Below, piece after piece: positions 1 through 14,000 of a DNA stretch of 64,000 nucleotides. Source of the DNA: Watersipora subatra (Eukaryota; Bryozoa; Gymnolaemata; Cheilostomatida; Watersiporidae); the NCBI RefSeq assembly GCF_963576615.1, contig NC_088711.1, forward strand, positions 59,438,248-59,502,247, given 5' to 3'. Under the pieces are notes generated by a model. The model was not told the origin of the DNA and made no database searches. It saw nothing but the letters and a program-made list of their open reading frames with translations. Position 1 is the stretch's first letter, and the number at the start of each line of letters is the position of its first letter. Both the position numbers and the translations under genes were made by a program.

Positions 1-749
1 AAAATCATCAGCTGCGAGCTCCTTACTTTTACCTAATGAATTTCAGGCCTGTCACACAATCTATTTCATGGCTATACTCTGATCAACACGACTAAGAAAC
101 CTTTTAGCTTTGTCAGGACGTAATCACAAAGTGTAGTAATTCCCAATTACAGCGATAGGATTTATTGCAGCCAATCACGAGCAAGATAACCAATATGGAG
201 ACAAAAACGCTGGGTAATATTTCTATTTACTAGCATTACGAAAGTAATTCAAATAGTCGGTGCATAAAATTATCTATCACTTTCTTGATCCTGACGATAC
301 AATGTATCGTTTGTACCGTACAAAAACGGTAACCCCAGTGGCTTATCGGTATTTATCCTGTCCTTCATCATCTGTGGCATCGCCTTTCAGTACGGCCGGC
401 TACATTGATATTGATAGAAGAAAGAGAATTCTGACTGAAAGAATTGAATCACTAACAGTAATTAAAACAAACGCTGATTTGCTCTAAACTTGTACAGGAG
501 CAGCAGTTTATCTAGCAATAAAAGAGAGACTTCGTTATCACAGAAGGAACTGTACCACTAACAGTAATTACCTTTATTTACAAATTACAAGAAACATGGA
601 CTGTTTTGTTACTACATGCACGGTATATCAGTATGTGAATATTTATATACATGTATATTTTTTCCATAAACACAAACAAATTAATACATTAATATTCATA
701 TTTTCTTTGCATTATGTTTGTATTTGCATAATAAAATGAACAACTATCT
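1..749. other. AT-rich stretch, no gene seen
   Basis: No open reading frame with recognisable protein features, splice pattern or RNA gene was found. A short palindromic stretch (ACGATACAATGTATCGT, near 292) sits close to other CGGTAT-like words and may belong to the transposon end proposed just downstream. A 75-codon plus-strand frame at 260-487 has no recognisable motif and is treated as chance. Confidence 0.5.
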
Positions 750-759
750 GTGCAACACA

Positions 760-855
760 AAAGATCTGAATCGGATTATTTTTCAATGAAAATCGGTATA
801 TTGGATCGGTATCTAAATCGGCTGGTGAATTTAGAATCGGGGCATCTCTACTGTT
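760..855. mobile_element. possible hAT-type transposon end
   Basis: Read on the minus strand, this stretch starts CAGTAGAGATGCCCCGATTC and continues with repeated CGAT/CCGAT words spaced by AT-rich DNA. Many hAT transposons have short CAG-starting termini followed by such subterminal words, so this may be one end of a decayed element. No matching opposite end or 8-bp target duplication was located, and no transposase is nearby, so the call is weak. Confidence 0.3.
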
Positions 856-1206
856 TTGCAAAAAAATAGACACATTTCACACAATCTATATATTGTGCAG
901 TATTACATATATTAGGTTTTTACCTGATTGAGTAAATATTCACTAAAAAGAAACAGAGTATAGCTGAACGATGGCATGTTATAAATAATTTAAATTCTAC
1001 ATAGTAAGTATTGATGTAAATCACAATTTACACACTTTTCATATTTCATTTGGTGCCTTGCTAAAATCTAAGTACATGGTGGACATGTCATATTAGTTTG
1101 TACTCTGGTTTTGGTTGATATTGGACGATGGGAGCAGTTACGTACAGAACATCCAGCAATAATGTTCATATTCACACAAATAACAATGTACAGTGATTAC
1201 ACCAAC

Positions 1207-1584
1207 CTGGATGATGCACCTGTGTCTTGTGTGGGGGAGTTATACAATGATTTCAGCTGTGGGTATTGGTAGTAACACTGTCTGTGGTAAGACATCTCCT
1301 GAGTGACAGTGTCAGCAGAGAGAAAATGTACCAGGAGGCTATGATCAGCTCTTAGCTCAGCAGCTTGTTTTAATTTACCTTGCAAAAACAAACATAACAA
1401 TTCAACAAATCATCACAAATGCTAGATTAAATAGTTTTTACTGTAGACCCCAGTTGTGATAAACATAATCCCAAGGTTACCTAACTTACCAGCATCTTTG
1501 GTCTCTGTCCTTAGTAGACCATCTCTGATGCGCTTCCCAGCTTTCTTAGTCCACCGCTCCTTTTTTCCACAAATAACACATAGC
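1207..1584 (-). CDS. two-exon part of an unnamed protein with Cys/His motif
   Basis: Two minus-strand exons fit together. The first (1584-1490) follows a CAG acceptor, encodes LCVICGKKERWTKKAGKR and onward, and ends before GTAAG in phase 1. The second (1378-1207) follows a TTTGTTTTTGCAAG acceptor, restores the frame at a glycine codon and runs open (KLKQAAELRADHSLLVHFL) to a donor GTTGGTG in phase 2. CxxC in the first exon and a YHRQC in the second could form a zinc-binding module. I recall similar cysteine/histidine-rich segments in predicted proteins of many invertebrates, often repeated in genomes, but cannot name the family. No ends of the gene are visible. It could be a fossil of a mobile-element gene; the matching splice phases argue that it was functional recently. 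Confidence 0.55.
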
Positions 1585-1862
1585 CTGGTAGCGTAGTTTC
1601 AGCTCTTATTGAGGATGAGGAGCGCAGTTATTTAGTAGTTAGCTCAGGACCTTCATTCTCATGAATTACAATCTTGAAAGAAACATGTACCAATAAAATT
1701 TAGCCAGATGCAGACATTCATACATTTCATTCATCGTTCAGAGTTGTCTAAACAACAGTGAAAGCCTAGCTCAAAATTTGTAATTTTAATTTAATAAATG
1801 TAATTTAAAATTTTAAAAACATTAGGTACTGCAGGTTAGTACAGAATTATGAGATTACTTAC

Positions 1863-2063
1863 ATTTGACTGTTGTGCTGATTTTAGCTTTGCTAAGCTGG
1901 TTATCCTTCCATAGCAAATTTGGTGAATTAAAGGCAGCTCAACTTTGCTACCAGTGGACTTATCAACAACATCATCATAAGTATAAGAATGTACAAATTC
2001 TTTGCACAAAGTTCTTTCTGGATCTTTATTAGTAACTACCCAGTCTTTGGCATACTTCAGCAA
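1863..2063 (-). CDS. candidate upstream exon, unnamed protein
   Basis: An open 67-codon stretch on the minus strand is bounded by an AG acceptor (GCTATGATAAG) and a strong donor (AAT then GTAAGT). It encodes a hydrophilic segment (LLKYAKDWVVTNKDPERTL at its start, SLAKLKSAQQSN at its end) without recognised domain. It lies upstream of the two exons at 1.2-1.6 kb and may belong to the same gene. However, it ends in phase 0 while the next proposed exon needs phase 2, so either an exon is missing between them or the acceptor differs. The 78-codon frame at 2068-2304 next to it has no clear splice site and is not called. Confidence 0.35.
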
Positions 2064-2479
2064 CTTATCATAGCTGACTCAGTTTTTTGGGTAGATTTCT
2101 TTGACTAGTGCTTTGAAAGTGGCAGCAACAAATCATAATGCTGATTATCTTAGTCCAGAAATCAAAAACATGTCGATTGGAACTCAATTTCTCAATATAA
2201 ATAAATGTTAGAACTCCACACACTGTATTCACTCTTAAACGACCTTGCGCTTTAAACCAATTAAATGGCCGAAATTTGTTTGGCAAGAGAGGGCAACTCT
2301 TCAATTTTAGTTTTTAAAAAATCATTAATTCTGAGTGAATGTGCCGGTTTGCAGTGAGTTACTACCTGCCATGTTGTTCAGCACCTTCAACTCTTTAACC
2401 CACAACCTACACAGTGTATATCCCTGCAACTGGAGCGGAACTGAACAATAATTGGAGGTGGCTTACTGACTATTACTTG

Positions 2480-3340
2480 TGTTTAAACTCTGAGCTATTT
2501 TGATTGATCATTTTACTGTGTTTAGGAAATATTAGAAGTGAAATATTACATCTATTTAACGCATAAGTAATAAACTATGAACATATATAATAAAATAATA
2601 GAAAGATGAAAACACTGCTGACTGTTTGAATTAATTTTCATCTGATGAATTTACAATGCTAATAAACTTATAATCTGTAAAGTAATATTTGTGTGTATCC
2701 TATGTTTTTCAATGAATATGTAGCTACTATTTGATGTAATACAAAGCAATAAGTTGCATGCTTTTCTAGCAAATATAATTTATAATTTGTCATCCATGTA
2801 GGATTTTGGAGTTATCTACACATAGTATGCATTGCTAACAGAATTGCTCATTATAAACAGCCGCACAAATGAATTCCAAATCACATGTTAAGACCTTAAT
2901 TACAAGCTAATATTGAGGTAAAATTTCAGTCTTCATTTTCAGTATTCAAGTAATGCATCTGTAGACTGTAAGATCAGTGTTTCTCAACCTCTTCTAATTG
3001 CTTACCTTTTTGTGCCTTATCACATACTATCTGACTCCAAAATAATTTATTCTGTGGAATGTTCCTTGTACTATAACATTAATAAATAAACAAATGAATA
3101 CAATTTAATGTGACGAATACAACTATTTTTTTCAGCATAAGCTGCTTTATGTTTTACGCAAACGTAATCGCAGCACATTTCAGATCTTGCTCAGACACCT
3201 CTAGCTCTCAAGTTAATTCTATCTTTCGCCATTAAAGCTGTGAAACCTTGTATTAATTATTATATGGAGGATAAATCCAGTAGCTGAAAATAGTTTTTAG
3301 GGCTAGCATAGGGTTTGTGCAATCCTTGAGCTGACACAAA
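2480..3340. repeat. segmental duplicate P, copy 1 (uninterrupted)
   Basis: This non-coding stretch recurs, diverged but collinear, at 34.77-35.14 plus 42.47-42.7 kb (interrupted by the 7.3 kb element) and in part at 55.38-55.65 and 59.1-59.35 kb. Shared words include ACACTGCTGACTG, CTTATAATCTGTAAAG, CACATAGTATGC-like and AATCCAGTAGCTGA. It shows the pre-insertion state of the 7.3 kb element. Confidence 0.75.
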
Positions 3341-5048
3341 TATATGGGAAGTCCTTCTTTACACATTTGAAGTTGTCGCCACATGGTACATAAAGCAGAT
3401 TGTAATAGAATAAACTCTGCCAACTGATATCTTTGTGAACCAGTTATAAATTTACCACAGCTTAGGAACCACTGCTGTAGATGCTCAACAAAATAGAGTT
3501 GTGTTTTATTATAATCTACTACAATTAATATTTAGATTTATTGCTTGTTTATTATAAATAAGTATGCTGCTTATTTATAATAAAACAAAAAAAAATAACA
3601 AAATAAATTATCTGAGCCCGGTACAAGATACGAAAAGGAAACTTTTCACTCTAAATTTTATAATATCTGTGAGACAGGCAAGAAAAGTAGGAGAGTACAC
3701 ATGTTTATCAGATATGATCAGTTGTCCAACAATAGCAACTAAGCATGATGACAAAACAATCATGGTTAGTAAACATGGATGATGGTGGTGATTATCATGT
3801 GCTGACATTGGTAGTGTTAATCTGTGCACAACATACATGTAGACCTTTTATAATAAACCAAACTATAGAAATTGGATGTATGTTGTTATGTAGATGGGCA
3901 TTTATATGTTTTTGCATTGGTACACTTATCCCACAGTTGTATCAAAATTTTTTTCAACACTAATTTTAAATGGTCTGACATTATATAAAGTTATCAGAAA
4001 TTATTTAATTCATCTAAATAATATAAGTATAAAAATTGCAGAATATTCAAGTTTGTGATGTGCTGATGTTACTTTTTTATCTTGGAAACCGTATTATTAA
4101 AACATATCTTTTGAGTTGAAAGATTATTTTGATAACACAACTTGAAAGATCTTGCTAATTTAAAAGTTAGCTCTTCTTTTAGTAAGGTGAAACAACTCCA
4201 TTTGTTTGTCACTAGGAACAATAGCATCTGTAGTTACTAAATTAATAGTGAAAATTGCTGATAACAAAATTATCAAGTAAAAGTTTGCTTTACAGAGGTT
4301 ATTCTCAACTTGTTAACATTTTATGATTTACAGGTTATAATTGTGCTTGGATTTGATCATAAAGAAAGCAGCTTTTAATTATTATTGTTTAACTATTATT
4401 TCATTTTAATTTTCAACAAAGTGAGAACTCACATAAAAAAGACAAAATACTATACCGGTATATATACATGAGAATACTGCCTATCAAAAAGTTTTATTGT
4501 AGCAGAGCAAGCGACGCCCCTAATAAACATGGTTCACTTTGAACTTACTGAACAACTTTTTATATAATCAATATTTTATATTTTTTACTGTTTACTATGG
4601 GAGGAAGTCACTGGGTATTACAAGAAAATGAAAAGTTTTATAAAATAATGCCCAACCTTTTTAAAATTAGGCAGAAAGACCTAGAACTTCAGAAAATACA
4701 AAATAAACTTTGCAGAGTATCAAGCGCTTGCTATCAACTGGGTTGAAAGGTTGAAAGATTTCAGCTCCTGAGCGTGAGTTATATATCTTTAGACAGTAGA
4801 TAATATGTAATATTCCTAAAAAAGAGCTCATCCTTATTGGTGGGCAAGTATAATAGAAACATGTAATCTTGTAATATAGATTGTTTTTAGTAGAATGAGC
4901 TTTTAATCTTCCTGCTCAACTTTATGAGGGGTTGAGCAGTAAGAGTAATAACTTTACTTGTAATAAAATAACAAAATTTGTATCATTTCCGCTCTTTTTA
5001 TCAAATCAAAACTATGTAGGCTATCAACTCTAATCAAATATTGATTGG
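3341..5048. other. AT-rich intergenic DNA before the satellite
   Basis: No supportable gene. Overlapping 72-76 codon frames on both strands around 3.56-3.96 kb lack motifs and splice logic. A short perfect inverted repeat (CTGCTCAAC / GTTGAGCAG) lies at about 4912-4938, shortly before the satellite array begins. Confidence 0.5.
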
Positions 5049-8000
5049 GAAATGGAATATAGTATACCAGTTTAACCTATGAGAGCAAAAGGAAATAGAA
5101 TATAGTATACAGTTTAACCTATGAGAGCAAAAGGAAATAGAATATAGTATAACAGTTTAACCTATGAGAGCAAAAGGAAATAGAATATAGTATATCAGTT
5201 TAACCTATGAGAGCAAAAGGAAATAGAATATAGTATAGCAGTTTAACCTATGAGAGCAAAAGGAAATAGAGTATAGTATATCAGTTTAACCTATGAGAGC
5301 AAAAGGAAATAGAATATAGTATACAGTTTAACCTATGAGAGCAAAAGAAGATAGAATATAGTACATCAGTTTAAACTATGAGAGCAAAAGGAAATAGAAT
5401 ATAGTATACAGTTTAAACTATAAGAGCAAAAGGAAATATAATATAGTATATCAGTTTAACCTATGAGAGCAAAAGGAAATAGAATATAGTATATCAGTTT
5501 AACCTATGAGAGCAAAAGGAAATAGAATATAGTATATCAGTTTAACCTACGAGAGCAAAAGGAAATAGAATTTAGTAGATCAGTTTAACCTATGAGAGCA
5601 AAAGGAAATAGAATATAGTATACAGTTTAACCTATGAGAGCAAAAGGAAATAGAATATAGTATATCAGTTTAACCTATGAGAGCAAAAGGAAATATAATA
5701 TAGTATACAGTTTAACCTATGAGAGCAAAAGGAAATAGAATATAGTATACAGTTTAACCTATGAGAGCAAAAGGAAATAGAATATAGTATACAGTTTAAC
5801 CTATATATGAGAGCAAAAGGAAATAGAATATAGTACATCAGTTTAACCTACGAGAGCAAAAGGAAATAGAATATAGTATATCAGTTTAACCTATGAGAGC
5901 AAAAGGAAATATAATATAGTATACAGTTTAACCTATGAGAGCAAAAGGAAATAGAATATAGTATACAGTTTAACCTATGAGAGCAAAAAGAAATAGAATA
6001 TAGTATACAGTTTAACCTATGAGAGCAAAAGGAAATATAATATAGTATATCAGTTTAACCTATGAGAGCAAAAGGAAATAGAATATAGTATAGCAGTTTA
6101 ACCTATGAGAGCAAAAGGAAATAGAATATAGTATAGCAGTTTAACCTACGAGAGCAAAAGGAAATAGAATATAGTATATCAGTTTAACCTATGAGAGCAA
6201 AAGGAAATAGAATATAGTATATCAGTTTAACCTATGAGAGCAAAAGGAAATAGAATATAGTATAGCAGTTTAACCTATGAGAGCAAAAGGAAATAGAATA
6301 TAGTATATCAGTTTAACCTACGAGAGCAAAAGGAAATAGGATATAATATATCAGTTTAACCTATGAGAGCAAAAGGAAATAGAATATAGTATACAGTTTA
6401 ACCTATGAGAGCAAAAGGAAATATAATATAGTATAGCAGTTTAACCTATGAGAGCAAAAGGAAATAGAATATAGTATATCAGTTTAACCTACGAGAGCAA
6501 AAGGAAATAGAATATAGTATATCAGTTTAACCTACGAGAGCAAAAGGAAATAGAATATAGTATATCAGTTTAACCTATGAGAGCAAAAGGAAATAGAATA
6601 TAGTATACAGTTTAACCTATGAGAGCAAAAGGAAATAGAATATAGTATACAGTTTAACCTATGAGAGCAAAAGGAAATATAATATAGTATACAGTTTAAC
6701 CTATGAGAGCAAAAGGAAATAGAATATAGTATAGCAGTTTAACCTATGAGAGCAAAAGGAAATAGAATATAGTATATCAGTTTAACCTATGAGAGCAAAA
6801 GAAAATAGGATATAGTATATCAGTTTAACCTATGAGAGCAAAAGGAAATAGAATATAGTATAGCAGTTTAACCTATGAGAGCAAAAGGAAATAGAATATA
6901 GTATATCAGTTTAACCTACGAGAGCAAAAGGAAATAGGATATAGTATATCAGTTTAACCTATGAGAGCAAAAGGAAATAGAATATAGTATACAGTTTAAC
7001 CTATGAGAGCAAAAGGAAATAGAATATAGTATAGCAGTTTAACCTATGAGAGCAAAAGGAAATAGAATATAGTATATCAGTTTAACCTACGAGAGCAAAA
7101 GGAAATAGAATAAAGTATATCAGTTTAACCTATGAGAGCAAAAGGAAATATAATATAGTATACAGTTTAACCTATGAGAGCAAAAGGAAACAGAATATAG
7201 TATACAGTTTAACCTATGAGAGCAGAAGGAAATAGAATTTAGTATACAGTTTAACCTATGAGAGCAAAAGGAAATATAATATAGTATATCAGTTTAACCT
7301 ATGAGAGCAAAAGGAAATAGAATATAGTATATCAGTTTAACCTATGAGAGCAAAAGGAAATATAATATAGTATATCAGTTTAACCTATGAGAGCAAAAGG
7401 AAATAGAATATAGTATACAGTTTAACCTACGAGAGCAAAAGGAAATAGAATATAGTATATCAGTTTAACCTATGAGAGCAAAAGGAAATAGAATATAGTA
7501 TATCAGTTTAGCCTATGAGAGCAAAAGGAAATAGAATATAGTATATCAGTTTAACCTATGAGAGCAAAAGGAAATATAATATAGTATATCAGTTTAACCT
7601 ATGAGAGCAAAAGGAAATAGAATATAGTATACAGTTTAAACTATGAGAGCAAAAGGAAATAGAATATAGTATATCAGTTTAACCTATGAGAGCAAAAGGA
7701 AATATAATATAGTATATCAGTTTAACCTATGAGAGCAAAAGGAAATAGAATATAGTATACAGTTTAACCTACGAGAGCAAAAGGAAATAGAATATAGTAT
7801 ATCAGTTTAACCTATGAGAGCAAAAGGAAATAGAATATAGTATATCAGTTTAACCTATGAGAGCAAAAGGAAATAGAATATAGTATATCAGTTTAAACTA
7901 TGAGAGCAAAAGGAAATAGAATATAGTATATCAGTTTAACCTATGAGAGCAAAAAGAAATAGAACATAGTATATCAGTTTAACCTATGAGAGCAAAAGGA

Positions 8001-11000
8001 AATAGAATATAGTATACAGTTTAAACTATGAGAGCAAAAGGAAATAGAATATAGTATATCAGTTTAACCTATGAGAGCAAAAGGAAATATAATATAGTAT
8101 AACAGTTTAACCTATGAGAGCAAAAGGAAATAGAATATAGTATATCAGTTTAACCTATGAGAGCAAAAGGAAATAGAGTATAGTATACAGTTTAACCTAT
8201 GAGAGCAAAAGGAAATAGAATATAGTATATCAGTTTAACCTATGAGAGCAAAAGGAAATATAATATAGTATACAGTTTAACCTATGAGAGCAAAAGGAAA
8301 TAGAATATAGTATACAGTTTAACCTACGAGAGCAAAAGGAAATATAATATAGTATATCAGTTTAACCTATGAGAGCAAAAGGAAATAGAATATAGTATAT
8401 CAGTTTAACCTATGAGAGAAAAAGGAAATAGAATATAGTATACAGTTTAACCTATGAGAGCAAAAGGAAATAGAATATAGTATATCAGTTTAGCCTATGA
8501 GAGCAAAAGGAAATAGAATATATTATAGCAGTTTAACCTATGAGAGCAAAAGGAAATAGAATATAGTATATCAGTTTAACCTATGAGAGCAAAAGGAAAT
8601 AGAATATAGTATACAGTTTAACCTATGGGAGCAAAAGGAAATAGAATATAGTATAGCAGTTTAACCTATGAGAGCAAAAGGAAATAGAAAATAGTATATC
8701 AGTTTAACCTATGAGAGCAAAAGGAAATATAATATAGTATACAGTTTAACCTATGAGAGCAAAAGGAAATATAATATAGTATAGCAGTTTAACCTATGAG
8801 AGCAAAAGGAAATAGAATATAGTATACAGTTTAACCTATGAGAGCAAAAGGAAATAGAATATAGTATAGCAGTTTAACCTATGAGAGCAAAAGGAAATAG
8901 AATATAGTATATCAGTTTAACCTATGAGAGCAAAAGGAAATAGAATATAGTATATCAGTTTAACCTATGAGAGCAAAAGGAAATAGAATATAGTATAGCA
9001 GTTTAACCTATGAGAGCAAAAGGAAATAGAATATAGTATATCAGTTTAACCTACGAGAGCAAAAGGAAATAGAATATAGTATATCAGTTTAACCTATGAG
9101 AGCCAAAGGAAATAGAATATAGTATACAGTTTAACCTATGAGAGCAAAAGGAAATAGAATATAGTATAGCAGTTTAACCTATGAGAGCAAAAGGAAATAG
9201 AATATAGTATATCAGTTTAACCTACGAGAGCAAAAGGAAATAGAATATAGTATATCAGTTTAACCTATGAGAGCAAAAGGAAATATAATATAGTATACAG
9301 TTTAACCTATGAGAGCAAAAGGAAATAGAATATAGTATACAGTTTAACCTATGAGAGCAAAAGGAAATAGAATTTAGTATACAGTTTAACCTATGAGAGC
9401 AAAAGGAAATATAATATAGTATATCAGTTTAACCTATGAGAGCAAAAGGAAATAGAATATAGTATATCAGTTTAACCTATGAGAGCAAAAGGAAATATAA
9501 TATAGTATATCAGTTTAACCTATGAGAGCAAAAGGAAATAGAATATAGTATACAGTTTAACCTACGAGAGCAAAAGGAAATAGAATATAGTATATCAGTT
9601 TAACCTATGAGAGCAAAAGGAAATAGAATATAGTATATCAGTTTAACCTATGAGAGCAAAAGGAAATAGAATATAGTATATCAGTTTAAACTATGAGAGC
9701 AAAAGGAAATAGAATATAGTATATCAGTTTAACCTATGAGAGCAAAAAGAAATAGAACATAGTATATCAGTTTAACCTATGAGAGCAAAAGGAAATAGAA
9801 TATAGTATACAGTTTAAACTATGAGAGCAAAAGGAAATAGAATATAGTATATCAGTTTAACCTATGAGAGCAAAAGGAAATATAATATAGTATACAGTTT
9901 AACCTATGAGAGCAAAAGGAAATATAATATAGTATATCAGTTTAACCTATGAGAGCAAAAGGAAATAGAATATAGTATATCAGTTTAACCTATGAGAGCA
10001 AAAGGAAATATAATATAGTATATCAGTTTAACCTATGAGAGCAAAAGGAAATAGAATATAGTATACAGTTTAACCTACGAGAGCAAAAGGAAATAGAATA
10101 TAGTATATCAGTTTAACCTATGAGAGCAAAAGGAAATAGAATATAGTATATCAGTTTAACCTATGAGAGCAAAAGGAAATAGAATATAGTATATCAGTTT
10201 AAACTATGAGAGCAAAAGGAAATAGAATATAGTATATCAGTTTAACCTATGAGAGCAAAAAGAAATAGAACATAGTATATCAGTTTAACCTACGAGAGCA
10301 AAAGGAAATAGAATATAGTATACAGTTTAAACTATGAGAGCAAAAGGAAATAGAATATAGTATATCAGTTTAACCTAGGAGAGCAAAAGGAAATATAATA
10401 TAGTATATCAGTTTAACCTATGAGAGCAAAAGGAAATAGAATATAGTATATCAGTTTAACCTATGAGAGCAAAAGGAAATAGAGTATAGTATACAGTTTA
10501 ACCTATGAGAGCAAAAGGAAATAGAATATAGTATATCAGTTTAACCTATGAGAGCAAAAGGAAATATAATATAGTATACAGTTTAACCTATGAGAGCAAA
10601 AGGAAATAGAATATAGTATACAGTTTAACCTACGAGAGCAAAAGGAAATATAATATAGTATATCAGTTTAACCTATGAGAGCAAAAGGAAATAGAATATA
10701 GTATATCAGTTTAACCTATGAGAGCAAAAGGAAATAGAATATAGTATACAGTTTAACCTATGAGAGCAAAAGGAAATAGAATATAGTATATCAGTTTAAC
10801 CTATGAGAGCAAAAGGAAATAGAATATAGTATAGCAGTTTAACCTATGAGAGCAAAATGAAATAGAATATAGTATATCAGTTTAACCTATGAGAGCAAAA
10901 GGAAATAGAATATAGTATACAGTTTAACCTATGGGAGCAAAAGGAAATAGAATATAGTATATCAGTTTAACCTACGAGAGCAAAAGGAAATAGAATATAG

Positions 11001-14000
11001 TATAGCAGTTTAACCTATGAAAGCAAAAGGAAATAGAATATAGTATACAGTTTCACCTATGAGAGCAAAAGGAAATAGAATATAGTATATCAGTTTAAAC
11101 TATGAGAGCAAAAGGAAATAGAATATAGTATAGCAGTTTAACCTATGAGAGCAAAAGGAAATAGAATATAGTATACAGTTTAACCTATGAGAGCAAAAAA
11201 AAATAGAATATAGTATATCAGTTTAAACTATGAGAGCAAAAGGAAATAGAATATAGTATAGCAGTTTAACCTATGAGAGCAAAAGGAAATAGAATATAGT
11301 ATACAGTTTAACCTATGAGAGCAAAAGGAAATATAATATAGTATACAGTTTAACCTATTAGAGCAAAAGGAAATATAATATAGTATATCAGTTTAACCTA
11401 TGAGAGCAAAAGGAAATATAATATAGTATACAGTTTAACCTATGAGAGCAAAAGGAAATAGAATATAGTATACAGTTTAACCTATGAGAGCAAAAGGAAA
11501 TAGAATATAGTATACAGTTTAACCTATATATGAGAGCAAAAGGAAATAGAATATAGTACATCAGTTGAACCTATGAGAGCAAAAGGAAATAGAGTATAGT
11601 ATACAGTTTAACCTATGAGAGCAAAAGGAAACAGAATATAGTATACAGTTTAACCTATGAGAGCAAAAGGAAATAGAATATAGTATACAGTTTAACCTAT
11701 GAGAGCAAAAGGAAATAGAATATAGTATATCAGTTTAACCTACGAGAGCAAAAGGAAATAGAATATAGTATATCAGTTTAACCTATGAGAGCAAAAGGAA
11801 ATAGAATATAGTATACAGTTTAACCTATGAGAGCAATAGGAAATATAATATAGTATATCAGTTTAACCTATGAGAGCAAAAGGAAATAGAATATAGTATA
11901 GCAGTTTAACCTATGAGAGCAAAAGGAAATATAATATAGTATATCAGTTTAACCTATGAGAGCAAAAGGAAATAGAATATAGTATATCAGTTTAACCTAT
12001 GAGAGCAAAAGGAAATATAATATAGTATACAGTTTAACCTATGAGAGCAAAAGGAAATATAATATAGTATAGCAGTTTAACCTATGAGAGCAAAAGGAAA
12101 TAGAATATAGTATACAGTTTAACCTATGAGAGCAAAATGAAATAGAATATAGTATAGCAGTTTAACCTATGAGAGCAAAAGGAAATAGAATATAGTATAT
12201 CAGTTTAACCTATGAGAGCAAAAGGAAATATAATATAGTATACAGTTTAACCTATGAGAGCAAAAGGAAATATAATATAGTATATCAGTTTAACCTATGA
12301 GAGCAAAAGGAAATAGAATATAGTATATCAGTTTAACCTACGAGAGCAAAAGGAAATATAATATAGTATATCAGTTTAACCTATGAGAGCAAAAGGAAAT
12401 AGAATATAGTATACAGTTTAACCTATGAGAGCAAAAGGAAATAGAATATAGTATAGCAGTTTAACCTATGAGAACAAAAGGAAATAGAATATAGTATATC
12501 AGTTTAACCTACGAGAGCAAAAGGAAATAGAATATAGTATATCAGTTTAACCTATGAGAGCAAAAGGAAATAGAATATAGTATACAGTTTAACCTATGAG
12601 AGCAAAAGGAAATAGAATATAGTATAGCAGTTTAACCTATGAGAGCAAAAGGAAATAGAATATAGTATATCAGTTTAACCTATGAGAGCAAAAGGAAATA
12701 GAATATAGTATATCAGTTTAACCTATGAGAGCAAAAGGAAATAGAATATAGTATAGCAGTTTAGCCTATGAGAGTAAAAGGAAATAGAATATAGTATATC
12801 AGTTTAACCTACGAGAGCAAAAGGAAATAGAATATAGTATATCAGTTTAACCTATGAGAGCAAAAGGAAATAGAATATAGTATATCAGTTTAACCTATGG
12901 GAGCAAAAGGAAATAGAGTATAGTACATCAGATTAACCTATGAGAGCAAAAAGAAATAGAACATAGTATATCAGTTTAACCTATGAGAGCAAAAGGAAAT
13001 AGAATATAGTATACAGTTTAAACTATGAGAGCAAAAGGAAATATAATATAGTATACAGTTTAACCTATGAGAGCAAAAGGAAATAGAATATAGTATACAG
13101 TTTAACCTATGAGATCAAAAGGAAATAGAATTTAGTATACAGTTTAACCTATGAGAGCAAAAGGAAATATAATATAGTATATCAGTTTAACCTATGAGAG
13201 CAAAAGGAAATAGAATATAGTATATCAGTTTAACCTATGAGAGCAAAACGAAATATAATATAGTATGTCAGTTTAACCTATGAGAGCAAAAGGAAATAGA
13301 ATATAGTATACAGTTTAACCTACGAGAGCAAAAGGAAATAGAATATAGTATATCAGTTTAACCTATGAGAGCAAAAGGAAATAGAATATAGTATATCAGT
13401 TTAACCTATGAGAGCAAAAGGAAATAGAATATAGTATATCAGTTTAAACTATGAGAGCAAAAGGAAATAGAATATAGTATATCAGTTTAACCTATGAGAG
13501 CAAAAAGAAATAGAACATAGTATATCAGTTTAACCTATGAGAGCAAAAGGAAATAGAATATAGTATACAGTTTAAACTATGAGAGCAAAAGGAAATAGAA
13601 TATAGTATATCAGTTTAACCTATGAGAGCAAAAGGAAATATAATATAGTATATCAGTTTAACCTATGAGAGCAAAAGGAAATAGAATATAGTATAGCAGT
13701 TTAACCTACGAGAGCAAAAGGAAATAGATTATAGTATATCAGTTTAACCTATGAGAGCAAAAGGAAATATAATATAGTATATCAGTTTAACCTATGAGAG
13801 CAAAAGGAAATATAATATAGTATAGCAGTTTAACCTATGAGAGCAAAAGGAAATAGAATATAGTATAGAGTTTAACCTATGAGAGCAAAAGGAAATAGAA
13901 TATAGTATAGCAGTTTAACCTATGAGAGCAAAAGGAAATATAATTTAGTATACAGTTTAACCTATGAGAGCAAAAGGAAATATAATATAGTATATCAGTT

